Shown: positions 20,182 through 28,494, numbered from the stretch's first letter. The stretch is DNA of 64,000 bases from an uncultured Burkholderiales bacterium (GCA_946480465.1 CAMLJY010000011.1:62001-126000); one strand, 5' to 3'. The notes: a model not told the origin generated them from the sequence alone. Made by a program: numbers and translations.

Positions 20182-20658
20182 ATGCGACCCTGGATCAAGC
20201 GAACCCTGATCGGCGTTTTCGGCGCCACCATCCTGGTGGGCGGCCTGGCCGCCTGCGGCCATCACCGCCACCCCGGTGGCTGGCAGATGAGCGAGGCCGA
20301 CGAAGCCAAGATCCGCGAACGCGTGATCGGCAAGGCCACCCGCGAGCTGGAGCTGGACACGGCCCAGCAGGCCAAGCTCAACGCGCTGGCCGATGCCGTG
20401 AAGACCCAGCGCATGGCCTTGCGCGGCAGCGGCCAGTCCCCGCGTGACGCCGCGCAGGGCCTGATCGCCGGCGCGCAGTTCGACCGTGCCAAGGCCCAGG
20501 CGCTCGTCGAGCAGAAGACCGGTGCCGTGCGGGAAGGCTCGCCCGCGGTGATTGCCGCTTTCGGCGACTTCTACGATGCGCTGCGTCCCGAGCAGCAGCA
20601 GAAGGTGCGTGACTTCCTGCAGCGCGGCCATGGCCACCGGCACTTCTGGCGCGGTTGA
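20182..20658 (+). CDS. Spy/CpxP-like periplasmic chaperone, predicted His-rich lipoprotein
   Basis: A 158-residue protein. Residues 1-24 form a signal peptide ending in the lipobox LAAC, so it should be lipidated, unlike E. coli Spy or CpxP. The mature protein is largely helical with LTXXQ-type repeats (ELDTAQQAKLNALAD and LRPEQQQKVRDFL). Both ends are His-rich: CGHHRH after the lipidation site and RGHGHRHFW at the C-terminus, suggesting metal binding as in ZraP-type relatives. ATG at 20182 follows GAGG at suitable distance. Next to an OmpR/EnvZ-class two-component pair, it likely belongs to a Cpx- or Zra-like envelope stress response. Confidence 0.8.
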   Translation: MRPWIKRTLIGVFGATILVGGLAACGHHRHPGGWQMSEADEAKIRERVIGKATRELELDTAQQAKLNALADAVKTQRMALRGSGQSPRDAAQGLIAGAQFDRAKAQALVEQKTGAVREGSPAVIAAFGDFYDALRPEQQQKVRDFLQRGHGHRHFWRG

Positions 20659-21124
20659 GGCGCGGCCGGCACTGCCGCCGGGCGTCCGCCTGCGGCCGCC
20701 CTGGGTGGCTCAGACCCTGGTGGCGGCTTCGCTGGGCGCGCACGCGGCGCTGTGGGGCACCGAAGCGCCCCTGGGCCGTGCGCTCGTGCTGGGCTTGGTG
20801 CTGGCGCTGCTCGGCGTCGGCTGGACCGCGTGGGCCGCGTGGGCGCTGCGTCGCGCCGGCACGCCGGTGGCATTGCGCGCCGAGCCGCGCGTGTTCGTCG
20901 ACACTGGCCCTTACCGCTTCGGCCGCCACCCGATGTACCTGGGTACGACGGTCGCCATCGCCGGTGCCGCAGTCGCGCTGGGCTCGCCGCTGCTGTTGCT
21001 GGCCTCCGGCGTCTTCTGGCTCGTCGTCGCTCGATTGCACGTGCCCTGCGAGGAAGCGATGCTGCGCCGCCGCTTCGGCGGTTGGTACAGTGACTACGCC
21101 GCCGATGTGCGGCGCTGGATCTGA
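20630..21124 (+). CDS. isoprenylcysteine carboxylmethyltransferase (ICMT)-like membrane protein
   Basis: About 164 residues with four or so hydrophobic helices. The motif GPYRFGRHPMYLGTTVAIAG (about 100-119) is the methyl-donor binding signature of the ICMT/PEMT-like bacterial family, followed by CEEAMLRRRFGGWYSDYAADV at the C-terminus, also typical. Bacterial members lack isoprenylated substrates and mostly have unknown targets, presumably lipids or small molecules. The ATG at 20630 overlaps the Spy-like gene by 29 bases; a later start is possible but the family signature would remain. Likely cotranscribed between the Spy-like gene and the two-component pair. Confidence 0.8.
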   Translation: MATGTSGAVEARPALPPGVRLRPPWVAQTLVAASLGAHAALWGTEAPLGRALVLGLVLALLGVGWTAWAAWALRRAGTPVALRAEPRVFVDTGPYRFGRHPMYLGTTVAIAGAAVALGSPLLLLASGVFWLVVARLHVPCEEAMLRRRFGGWYSDYAADVRRWI

Positions 21125-21213
21125 CACATGGCGCCTCCGGGCCGCCGCTGGTCGCTGCCCCCTGACCGGGTTGCAGGGACCTTCGGGGCGGCCGGGGCGG
21201 TACTGACCCTGGC

Positions 21214-21903
21214 ATGCACCGCATCCTGCTGATCGACGACGACGAGCACCTCGCGCCGCCCCTGGCCGCTTACTTGAGGCGTTTTGATTTCGAGCTGGTC
21301 GCGGCCCACCGCCCGAGCGAAGGCTTTGCCCGGCTCGCCGAAGGTGGCGTCGATGCGGTGATCCTCGACGTCATGCTGCCGGAGATGGACGGCTTCGCGG
21401 TGTGCCGCCAGATCCGGCGCGACAGCGACATCCCGGTGCTGATGCTGACGGCACGCGGCGACGTGACCGACCGCGTCGTCGGCCTGGAGCTGGGGGCCGA
21501 CGACTACCTGCCCAAGCCCTTCGAGCCGCGCGAACTGGCCGCCCGCCTGCAGACCGTACTGCGGCGGCGCGTGCAGGCGCCGGCTGCGCCGCCGCCATCG
21601 TCGCCGCTGCTGCGCTTCGAGGGGCTGGACATCGACACCGAGCGGCGCCAGGTGCGGCGCCAGGGCGCGCCGGTCGAGCTGACGGGCACCGAGTTCGAAC
21701 TGCTGTTGCTGCTGGCGCGCGAGCCCAACAAGGTCTGGCACCGCGACGAGATCCTCAACCGCCTGCGCGGCCGCGACGCGGATCTGTACACCCGCGCGGT
21801 CGACATCCTCGTCAGCCGCCTGCGCCGCAAGCTGGAGCCGCTGGCCTGCATCAAGACCCTGCGCAATGCCGGCTATACCTTCGCGCTCGCCCGTGCGGCC
21901 TAG
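21214..21903 (+). CDS. OmpR family response regulator (CpxR-like)
   Basis: A 229-residue regulator. The receiver (1-115) has the acidic pocket IDDDEH, the phospho-Asp in VILDVMLPEMDG (about residue 52), Thr in MLTARGD and Lys in PKPF. The winged-helix output domain (about 130-225) contains VELTGTEFELLLLLAREPNKVWHRDEIL and SRLRRKL, typical of OmpR/PhoB proteins. A neighbouring kinase 9 bases on and a Spy-like gene upstream make it CpxR-like in context. It probably activates the upstream Spy-like gene; I did not identify its operator. Confidence 0.92.
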   Translation: MHRILLIDDDEHLAPPLAAYLRRFDFELVAAHRPSEGFARLAEGGVDAVILDVMLPEMDGFAVCRQIRRDSDIPVLMLTARGDVTDRVVGLELGADDYLPKPFEPRELAARLQTVLRRRVQAPAAPPPSSPLLRFEGLDIDTERRQVRRQGAPVELTGTEFELLLLLAREPNKVWHRDEILNRLRGRDADLYTRAVDILVSRLRRKLEPLACIKTLRNAGYTFALARAA

Positions 21904-21912
21904 GACTCGGCC

Positions 21913-23196
21913 GTGAAGCACTGGCGCTGCGAGCGCCCGCAGCCCCGCGGCTGGCGGCGGCGCTTCCGCCATTCGCTGAAATGGCGGCTCGTCACCCTCT
22001 TCGTGCTGCTGGCGGTCTGTACCGCGGCGGTCTTCGTGCTGGGGACGCGCCAGGCCTTCAGCAGCGGCTGGCGCGACCTCGTGCAGCCTTTGCTGCGCGA
22101 TTACGTCGACCGCCTGGCGGCGGAGATCGGCACACCGCCCGACATCGCGCGCGCACAGGCCGTCGTGCAGCGCCTGCCCATCTCCGTGCGTATCGAGGGG
22201 CCAGCGGTCAACTGGGCCTCGCACCCGGACCGCAAGCCGTTCAAGCAGCCTCCCGGCTCGGCGCTGCTGGTGCGCACCACGGCCGACGGCCACCAGATCC
22301 GCTTCGGCATGGGCAACTGGCACACCGACGACCGGCCGCGCGTCGTCGGCTGGCTGACTCTCGCGGGCATGCTGGTCTTGTTGTGGCTGGCCTATGCCTA
22401 TGTGCGCCACTTGTTCCGGCCGCTGGACGACATCCGCGCCGGTGCGCTGCGCTATGGCGACGGCGACTTCAGCACCCCGATCCCGCTGCGCCGCCATGAT
22501 GAACTGGGCGACCTGGCAGCACAGGTCAATGCGATGGCCAGCGGCCTGCAGCGGCTGCTGGAAGGGCAGCGCGGCCTGCTGCTGGCGATCAGCCACGAGC
22601 TGCGCTCGCCGCTGACACGGGCGCGGCTCAATGCCGAACTGGTGGCCGAGGGCGACTCGCGCGATGCGCTGTTGCGCGACCTGGGCCTGATGCGCGACCT
22701 GGTCAGCGATCTGCTGGAAAGCGAGCGGCTGGCAGGTGGCGCGGCCGCGCTGCAGACTGAGCTGACGGACCTCAACCAGCTGGTGCGCGACCTGGTGGCG
22801 CAGCAGTTCGACGGGCAGGGAATAGAACTTACGCTGGAGCCCTCGCTGCCCCCGATGCCGCTGGACCGTGCGCGGGTCCAGATGCTGGCCCGCAACCTGC
22901 TGGACAACGCGCTGCGCCACCATGCGGGCGACGATCCCGTGGTCCTCAGCACCCGGCTCGACGGTGATCGTGTGCTGCTGGCGGTTCGCGATCACGGCCC
23001 GGGTGTGCCGCCGGAGGACCTGCAGCGGCTGGCGCAGCCTTTCTACCGTCCGGACGCGGCCCGCAGCCGGGGCAGCGGAGGGGTGGGCCTTGGCCTGTAC
23101 CTGTGCCGGCTGGTCGCGCAGTCGCACGGCGGCAGCCTGCTGCTGCGCAACGCCGCCCCGGGGCTGGAAGCGACGGTGGTGCTGCCGCGGCCTTGA
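21913..23196 (+). CDS. sensor histidine kinase (CpxA-like)
   Basis: A 427-residue inner-membrane kinase starting at GTG. Helix one (about 25-45, LVTLFVLLAVCTAAVFVLG), a periplasmic sensor segment (about 50-140), helix two (about 145-165), HAMP (RPLDDIRAGALRYGDGDFSTPI), HisKA with AISHELRSPLTRARLNAEL (phospho-His), and HATPase with NLLDNALRHH, DHGPGV and GGVGLGLYL. It should phosphorylate the regulator encoded 9 bases upstream. The small periplasmic domain carries several His and Asp but no motif I can tie to a ligand. Ends six bases before the convergent DUF3047 gene. Confidence 0.92.
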   Translation: MKHWRCERPQPRGWRRRFRHSLKWRLVTLFVLLAVCTAAVFVLGTRQAFSSGWRDLVQPLLRDYVDRLAAEIGTPPDIARAQAVVQRLPISVRIEGPAVNWASHPDRKPFKQPPGSALLVRTTADGHQIRFGMGNWHTDDRPRVVGWLTLAGMLVLLWLAYAYVRHLFRPLDDIRAGALRYGDGDFSTPIPLRRHDELGDLAAQVNAMASGLQRLLEGQRGLLLAISHELRSPLTRARLNAELVAEGDSRDALLRDLGLMRDLVSDLLESERLAGGAAALQTELTDLNQLVRDLVAQQFDGQGIELTLEPSLPPMPLDRARVQMLARNLLDNALRHHAGDDPVVLSTRLDGDRVLLAVRDHGPGVPPEDLQRLAQPFYRPDAARSRGSGGVGLGLYLCRLVAQSHGGSLLLRNAAPGLEATVVLPRP

Positions 23197-23202
23197 CGCC
23201 GC

Positions 23203-24018
23203 TCAGGAGGCGCTGGCGGCGCGCAGCGTGATGTCGCCGTACCAGGCCTGTTGGTCGTGCTTCATCGCGTCGCTGTCCGTCAGGACGCCGACGCTGCTGA
23301 TGAGGCCGGGCGCCTCACCGTAGATCCGCTTGTAGTCGGCGACCACGTCGCGTTCGTAGTGCAGCCACTGGCCCAGGCGCCGATGGCCACTTTCGACGGT
23401 CAGGTAGTGAATGCGCGAGGTGCGGTGGTTGCGCACCACCGTCTCCGGCGGCAGCTTGGCGCACCAGACGTACATCAGGGTCGCGAAGGGCAGGCGCTGG
23501 CCGGTGAAGAGCTCGACCTGGTCGAAGATCAGCCGATCGCGCAGCGACAGCCGGGCTGGATCGCCGTCGAACGCGACGATCACACGCACGGGGGCGTCGT
23601 CCTGCTCTGGCGTGTCGACGCTGGTTTGTTCGGGCATGGCCGACACCCGCCAGCTGAACTGCAATCGCGGGCGGGCGGAAGGATCGATGCGTACCGGGCA
23701 GCGCAGGCCGGTGGCCGCCGCGTCCGCCCGGGCGTGCAAGACCGCGCGGTCGCGGTCGCGGACGACGGTGTAGCGGGTGGCGGCGCGGTCGCGCCGCAGC
23801 ACGTAGGGTTGCCAGCCGCGGGGCTCCTGCGTGCCGGGCACGGCGGTCGAGAAGGGCGCAATGACGTCAGGCGCTTCGGGTTGTCCAGCGTCAACCGGCG
23901 CGCGCGTCGCACAGCCGCCGCCCAGCGCGCCGATGCCGAGCAACTGCACGGCAAACGCTCGTCGTGAGGTAGAGGTCCGGTCGTAGGCCGGGGCGAGCGT
24001 TCTGTCCATCTGCAACAT
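23203..24018 (-). CDS. DUF3047 family lipoprotein, possible Tat substrate
   Basis: A 271-residue exported protein. The N-terminus has SRRAFAVQLLGIGALGGGC: a twin-arginine-like SRRAF followed by a hydrophobic run and a Cys in lipobox position, so export through Tat and lipidation are plausible. The mature part matches the DUF3047 layout: CPVRIDPSARPRLQFSWRV, DDAPVRVIVAFDGD, LMYVWCAKLPPETVVRN and SVGVLTDSDAMKHDQQAWYGDI. The family is of unknown function, with a jelly-roll look. Met at 24018 or 24009 could start it. Convergent with the sensor kinase. Confidence 0.8.
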   Translation of the reverse strand: MLQMDRTLAPAYDRTSTSRRAFAVQLLGIGALGGGCATRAPVDAGQPEAPDVIAPFSTAVPGTQEPRGWQPYVLRRDRAATRYTVVRDRDRAVLHARADAAATGLRCPVRIDPSARPRLQFSWRVSAMPEQTSVDTPEQDDAPVRVIVAFDGDPARLSLRDRLIFDQVELFTGQRLPFATLMYVWCAKLPPETVVRNHRTSRIHYLTVESGHRRLGQWLHYERDVVADYKRIYGEAPGLISSVGVLTDSDAMKHDQQAWYGDITLRAASAS

Positions 24019-24148
24019 CCTGGTGGCAACGCGCCCGATCGCCGCATGGTTCGCGGGGGTCGGGCGCCAACAGGATGTTATCGGCCGTTACACGGGCCGT
24101 CGTGAGGGGCTGCCGAAGTCGGCGTGTCGCGCAAGCGACACGGCTCTA

Positions 24149-24406
24149 TCAGTTGTCGCGGCTTTGCGAGCGGTAGACCGCAGCGCGCAGGTCGGCGGCA
24201 AAGCCGGGATCGGACGACTCGACGTGGCGCGCCCACTCCAGCACTTCCTCGGCGTTCTGCGGCTCCTGCTTCGCGCGGGCCAGTTGCCACTGGTCGATCT
24301 TGCGCAGGAGATTGATGAGGCCGGCGGCAGCATTCGCGAACCAGACCGAACCACGGGGGGCCGCCAGGCGGGTGGTGCGGCCGAAGGTCATCGAAGCGGT
24401 GGACAT
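24149..24406 (-). CDS. small hypothetical protein
   Basis: 85 residues from the ATG at 24406, chosen because GGAG (complement of 24413-24416) lies six bases upstream; a Met four codons earlier lacks such a site. The N-terminal third (FANAAAGLINLLRKIDQWQLARAK) could form an amphipathic helix, and the rest is acidic and helical (NAEEVLEWARHVESSDPGFAADL). No family recognised; the layout recalls short stress-induced YjiS/DUF1127-like proteins but the DUF1127 motif is absent. Its promoter region is the AT-richer divergent gap described at 24465-24498. Confidence 0.6.
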   Translation of the reverse strand: MSTASMTFGRTTRLAAPRGSVWFANAAAGLINLLRKIDQWQLARAKQEPQNAEEVLEWARHVESSDPGFAADLRAAVYRSQSRDN

Positions 24407-24464
24407 TTGTGACTCCAATCGAATGACACGAAACCGGTTTGGTGTCGTGTTGCGGTGCAGTATA

Positions 24465-24498
24465 GGGTTAGTACTTAGCCGCGGCTACGGGTAAACCC
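24465..24498. promoter_or_regulatory. cluster of three dyads in a divergent gap
   Basis: Within 34 bases lie AGTACT (24470-24475), the perfect 12-base palindrome TAGCCGCGGCTA (24476-24487) and the near-palindrome GGGTAAACCC (24489-24498). A TATACT (complement of 24459-24464) fits a -10 box for the small minus-strand gene. The dyads look like operators for one or more dimeric regulators acting on the small gene and possibly the RsgA leader. No binding protein can be named. Confidence 0.4.
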
Positions 24499-24593
24499 TG
24501 AAATCCCTTCATTCGCGTGAGGTATTGCCGTTTGACGCGGCAAGTGGTCGGCACGACACTGCGCCGCTTTCACCTTGACCGAGGAGGCCGACG

Positions 24594-24638
24594 ATGACTG
24601 CCATGGACCTTGCCCCTCGGTCGGCCTACGCGCGCTGA
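24594..24638 (+). CDS. upstream ORF (leader peptide candidate) of the RsgA-type gene
   Basis: A 14-codon ORF, MTAMDLAPRSAYAR, ending in TGA. It has an excellent ribosome binding site (GAGGAGG at 24581-24587) at proper spacing, far better than that of the downstream GTPase gene. About 200 bases with several stable hairpins separate it from rsgA. The combination suggests a translated leader peptide controlling rsgA rather than a functional product. There is no run of one amino acid, so the sensed signal cannot be guessed. Confidence 0.45.
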   Translation: MTAMDLAPRSAYAR

Positions 24639-24674
24639 GCCCGCACGCCAGCTCTTCGACGACACGTTCGTCCC

Positions 24675-24737
24675 GCCCGTCGCCGCTGACGGGCCCGCCA
24701 TCACCCTGATGGCTGCGGAGCGTCTTCGGGACGCTCC
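24675..24737 (+). promoter_or_regulatory. structured 5' leader of the RsgA-type gene
   Basis: Two perfect hairpins occur in the leader: GCCCGTC / GACGGGC (24675-24681 with 24688-24694) and GGAGCGTC / GACGCTCC (24717-24724 with 24730-24737). Neither is followed by a T-run, so this is not a plain intrinsic terminator; control of translation or rho-dependent termination is more likely. The rest of 24639-24840 shows no further element I can name. Confidence 0.4.
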
Positions 24738-24840
24738 ATTCGATCGCTGCGGCCCGCGCCGCCCGCCGACCTCTGCGTACCCCCCGCCGCCTTCGCGGCC
24801 GGATGGTTTCGTGACGCCGCTGCATGCCGGCGGCGAGTCG

Positions 24841-25959
24841 ATGTCGATCGAATGGATTGATCCGAAGATGTTGAACTCTCTGGAAGTCGAGGGACTGCGC
24901 CGCATCGGGCTGCGTGGCCCTCAAGAGCAGCAATGGCAGGGGCTGGACCTACCACCGGGGGCGCGGCTGATGCGCGTCACCGAACTGCAGCGCGAGCACC
25001 TGATGCTGCACGATGGCTTGTGCGAACACCGCGCCCGCCTGGCGGCGGCGCTGGTGCATGAGCTGGCGGCTGATGATGAGTCGGTCGCCGTCGGCGATTG
25101 GGTGGCCGCGGTTCCCGATCCGCCGCTGGGCTGGCGTGCCGTCGCCCGCCTCACGCCGGTCACGCGTCTGGCTCGCCGGGTGAATGACGGGCGCGGCAGT
25201 CCGCGCCGGCAAGTGCTGGTCAGCAACGTCGACATGGCATTGATCGTCATGGGCCTCGACCATGACTTCAACCTGCGGCGCCTCGAACGCTATCTGGCAC
25301 TGGTGCGGCTTGCGGATGTGGAAGCGACGCTGGTCCTGACCAAGGTGGACCTGGTGGACCCTGTGCAAGCGGCGCGCCGCGCCCCCCAGGCCGCCGAGCT
25401 GATGCCGCCCGGCATGGCCGTGGTCGTCGTCGACGCACGCGCGCCGAACACCGTCGGCGCGCTGTCCCCCTGGCTGTCGCCAGGCCGGACTCTCGTGCTG
25501 CTGGGATCCAGCGGCGCCGGCAAGAGCACGCTCACCAACACGCTGGTCCGCATGTCCCGCCAGGACACGGGGCCGGTGCGGCGCGGCGACGATCGCGGCC
25601 GTCACACGACCACGGTACGCACCCTGCATCAAACGCCGGAAGGCGCCTGCATCATCGACACCCCGGGGCTGAGGGCGCTGCGACTCGACGTCGGCGAGGT
25701 CACCGAACTGGACGCGGTGTTCGGCGATGTCGCGCAGTGGGCAGCGCGGTGCCGCTTTCGCGATTGCCGACACCAAGCGGAGCCCGGCTGCGCCGTGCGG
25801 GATGCGGTTGCCCCGGAGCGGCTGCGCAACTTCCAGAAGCTGCAGCGGGAGGCTAGCCGGGACAAGCTCACGGCGCTGGAGCGCCGGGAACAGCTGGCGC
25901 AATGGAAGGCGCGCGGCCGCCACGCCGACATCCGGATGCGCGCGAAACGCTCCGCCTGA
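24841..25959 (+). CDS. rsgA: ribosome small-subunit-dependent GTPase A
   Basis: A 372-residue circularly permuted GTPase that helps late 30S assembly. In order: N-terminal OB-fold (about 60-125), G4 VLTKVDL, G1 GSSGAGKSTLTNTL, G2/G3 region with RGRHTTT and DTPGLRAL, and the C-terminal zinc motif CRFRDCRHQAEPGCAV. The N-terminus is longer than in E. coli RsgA. ATG at 24841 has only a weak binding site; the frame is open upstream but those residues are low-complexity and overlap the leader. Burkholderiales often have a second RsgA elsewhere, so this may be a conditionally expressed paralogue; that is inference. Confidence 0.87.
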   Translation: MSIEWIDPKMLNSLEVEGLRRIGLRGPQEQQWQGLDLPPGARLMRVTELQREHLMLHDGLCEHRARLAAALVHELAADDESVAVGDWVAAVPDPPLGWRAVARLTPVTRLARRVNDGRGSPRRQVLVSNVDMALIVMGLDHDFNLRRLERYLALVRLADVEATLVLTKVDLVDPVQAARRAPQAAELMPPGMAVVVVDARAPNTVGALSPWLSPGRTLVLLGSSGAGKSTLTNTLVRMSRQDTGPVRRGDDRGRHTTTVRTLHQTPEGACIIDTPGLRALRLDVGEVTELDAVFGDVAQWAARCRFRDCRHQAEPGCAVRDAVAPERLRNFQKLQREASRDKLTALERREQLAQWKARGRHADIRMRAKRSA

Positions 25960-26070
25960 TGCCATGACCTCAGGGCGGCGGGGGTGGCCGTGCTTTCCCC
26001 CGTCCAGGGGGCGTGGTATCCAGCAGGTGTCGGGGGTGGCGGCATACTCGCGGCGCCCACCGCGCCGCCC

Positions 26071-27270
26071 ATGACCTTGCACATCCCGACCTTGATGCTC
26101 GCGCTGCTGCTGGGCTTCTTGCTGCTGACGCTCGAGCTGAGCGTCTCCCAGCGCGGGCTGAACAATCGTGCGGAGCTGCGCACCTGGACGCTCGGTTGCT
26201 GGGCATTCTTTGCGGGCTTCGCGATGCTTGCCGCGCGCCTGGTACTGCCGCTCTGGTTGTCTGTGCTCGTCGGCAACGGGCTGATCTGCGCCGGCATCAC
26301 GCTCTACACACTCTCCCTGCATCGACTGCTGCGCGACGCTCCACTACCGCGTTGGGTGGTGGGAGCCCTGCTGGGCTCGCTGGCGGCTATCGTGGCCATG
26401 CTGCCGTGGCCCTTGCACCAGCGCACGGCAGTCTTGTCGGGCCTGTTCGCCGTGCTGCTGCTGCCGGGGGTTACGGTGATCATCCGCCATGGATGGCATG
26501 CCGAGCGCTCGCTGCGGACGGTCGCAGTCGCGATGATGCTGGCCGCGCTGTCGCTATCGGTACGCGCGGTGCACGCCTGGACGCATCCCGCGGACTACAC
26601 CGACCTCATGCAGGCGAGCCTGGGCCAGGGCCTGACCTTTCTGATGTCCTTCTTGTGCGTCATGGGCGCCGGCTTCGCGTTCGTCCTTGCGGTGTTCGAG
26701 CGTGTCGCCCACCAGATGGAGCGTCTCGCGACGCACGACGGCCTGACCGGCTGCCTGAATCGCAGCACGATCGACGCAATGCTCAGCCACGAACTTGAGC
26801 GCGGCCGGCGCGAACGCCAGCCGCTGAGCTTCGTGCTGCTCGACCTGGATCATTTCAAGCTGGTGAACGACCAGCACGGGCACCGGACAGGCGACGAGGT
26901 ACTGCGTGCTTTCGCCCGCACGGTCCGCGAACGGCTGAGGGCGTCGGACGTCTTCGGGCGCACCGGCGGCGAGGAGTTTGGCTTGGTGCTGCCCGGAACC
27001 GATGCTGCGGGCGCCCGCCGCTTGCTGGAGCAGATCCGGCGCGCGGTTGAGGCCATGCAGGTGAGGGACGGCCGCGGCAATGTCGTGCACATCACGGTCT
27101 CCGCCGGCGTGGCCGTGGCCTTGCCGGACATGGCGATCTCCGGTGATCGCCTGTATGGCCGCGCCGACCGCGCGCTGTACGAGGCGAAGCATGCCGGCCG
27201 CAATCGCGTCGAGACCTATGCCGGCGTTGAATCCGGCTTCTTCAACCTCGAGCGCGCGCCGCAACAGTGA
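26071..27270 (+). CDS. membrane-bound diguanylate cyclase
   Basis: A 399-residue enzyme with six or seven predicted membrane helices in residues 1-210 and a GGDEF domain in about 220-385. Active-site elements: HDGLTGCLNRSTID, LLDLDHFKLVNDQHGHRTGDE and TGGEEFG; the inhibitory site is RASD, five residues upstream. It makes cyclic di-GMP at the inner membrane; the membrane part resembles no named sensor I can assign. Start placed at 26071, which begins the first hydrophobic helix; the open frame further upstream is Gly/Ala-rich and unlikely to be translated. Convergent with trpS. Confidence 0.92.
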   Translation: MTLHIPTLMLALLLGFLLLTLELSVSQRGLNNRAELRTWTLGCWAFFAGFAMLAARLVLPLWLSVLVGNGLICAGITLYTLSLHRLLRDAPLPRWVVGALLGSLAAIVAMLPWPLHQRTAVLSGLFAVLLLPGVTVIIRHGWHAERSLRTVAVAMMLAALSLSVRAVHAWTHPADYTDLMQASLGQGLTFLMSFLCVMGAGFAFVLAVFERVAHQMERLATHDGLTGCLNRSTIDAMLSHELERGRRERQPLSFVLLDLDHFKLVNDQHGHRTGDEVLRAFARTVRERLRASDVFGRTGGEEFGLVLPGTDAAGARRLLEQIRRAVEAMQVRDGRGNVVHITVSAGVAVALPDMAISGDRLYGRADRALYEAKHAGRNRVETYAGVESGFFNLERAPQQ

Positions 27271-27294
27271 GCGGCCACGCCACAGGTCCGGCGA

Positions 27295-28494
27295 TCAGTA
27301 GTTGAGGCCGATCGCCTCGCGCACGTCCCGCATCGTCTGCCGCGCCACGGTGCGGGCGCGCTCGGTGCCCATCTCGACGATCCAGTGCACCTGCTTCGGG
27401 TTGGACAGGTAGGCCTCGGCGCGTTCGCGCCAGGGCTGCTGCTCCTTCAGCACAGCGTCGATGACGGGCTGCTTGCATTCCAGGCAGCCGATGCCGGCGC
27501 TGGTGCAGCCCTTGACCACCCACTCCTGGGTGGGCTTGTCGGAATAGACCTGGTGGAACTGCCACACCGGACAGCGTTCCGGATCGCCGGCGTCGGTCCG
27601 GCGTACGCGCTGAGGGTCGGTCGGCATGCGCTTGATCTTCTGCTCGACCTGCGCCGGCTCCTCGCGCATCGCGATGGTGTTGCCGTAGCTCTTGCTCATC
27701 TTGGCGCCGTCGAGGCCGGGCAGCTTGGTGACCTCGGTGTGCAACGCCTGCGGCTCGGTGAGCACCGAGCGTCCGCTGCCCTTCAGGTGGCCGAGCAGCA
27801 GTTCGATACCGTCTTCGCCCAGCGCCTCGGCGGCTCGGCGCACGACGGCCTCCCCCTTGGCCAGCGCTTCCGGGGTGCCCTTTTCGCCGAACTCCTTGCG
27901 CTGCTTCTCGAAGTAGCGCGCGTCGTCCTTGCCGAGCTTGGCGAGCGCCGCAGCGATTTGTGCCTCGAAGTGCACGCCGCGGCCGTAGAGGTGGTTGAAG
28001 CGCCGCGCGACCTCGCGCGTCAGCTCGACGTGGGAGGCCTGGTCCTCACCCACAGGCACGTAGGTGGCCTTGTAGATCAGGATGTCGGCCGCTTGCAGCA
28101 GCGGGTAGCCCAGGAAGCCGTAGGTCGCGAGATCGCGGTCCTTCAGCTTCTCCATCTGGTCCTTGTAGGTCGGCACCCGCTCCAGCCAGCCGAGGGGGGT
28201 GCCCATGGCCAGCAGCGTGAACAGCTCCGCATGCTCGGGCAGGCGGCTCTGGATGAAGAGGGTGGACTTCTCGGGATCGAGGCCGGCTGCGATCCAGTCG
28301 ATCACCATGTCGTACACGTTGCGCTCGATGACCTCGCGGTCCTCGTAGTGCGTGGTGAGCGCGTGCCAGTCGGCGACGAAGTAGAAGCAGTCGTAGTCCT
28401 GCTGCAGGCGCACCCAGTTCTTCAGGGCACCGTGGTAGTGGCCGAGGTGCAGCGCGCCGGTCGGGCGCATGCCGGAAAGTACGCGGGGTCGCAT
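27295..28494 (-). CDS. trpS: tryptophanyl-tRNA synthetase with Fe-S-type cysteine motif
   Basis: A 399-residue class I synthetase charging tRNA-Trp. The HIGH-type motif is HLGHYHGAL (about 15-23) and the KMSKS motif is exact (GAKMSKSYGN). It is longer than the common 330-residue TrpS. The extra C-terminal segment contains C308, C330, C337 and C340, spaced 21, 6 and 2, nearly the C-x22-C-x6-C-x2-C that holds a 4Fe-4S cluster in the Thermotoga maritima enzyme. Start at 28494 gives MRPRVLSGMRPTG, matching the family; the long open frame upstream overlaps divergent purN. Convergent with the diguanylate cyclase gene. Confidence 0.95.
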   Translation of the reverse strand: MRPRVLSGMRPTGALHLGHYHGALKNWVRLQQDYDCFYFVADWHALTTHYEDREVIERNVYDMVIDWIAAGLDPEKSTLFIQSRLPEHAELFTLLAMGTPLGWLERVPTYKDQMEKLKDRDLATYGFLGYPLLQAADILIYKATYVPVGEDQASHVELTREVARRFNHLYGRGVHFEAQIAAALAKLGKDDARYFEKQRKEFGEKGTPEALAKGEAVVRRAAEALGEDGIELLLGHLKGSGRSVLTEPQALHTEVTKLPGLDGAKMSKSYGNTIAMREEPAQVEQKIKRMPTDPQRVRRTDAGDPERCPVWQFHQVYSDKPTQEWVVKGCTSAGIGCLECKQPVIDAVLKEQQPWRERAEAYLSNPKQVHWIVEMGTERARTVARQTMRDVREAIGLNY

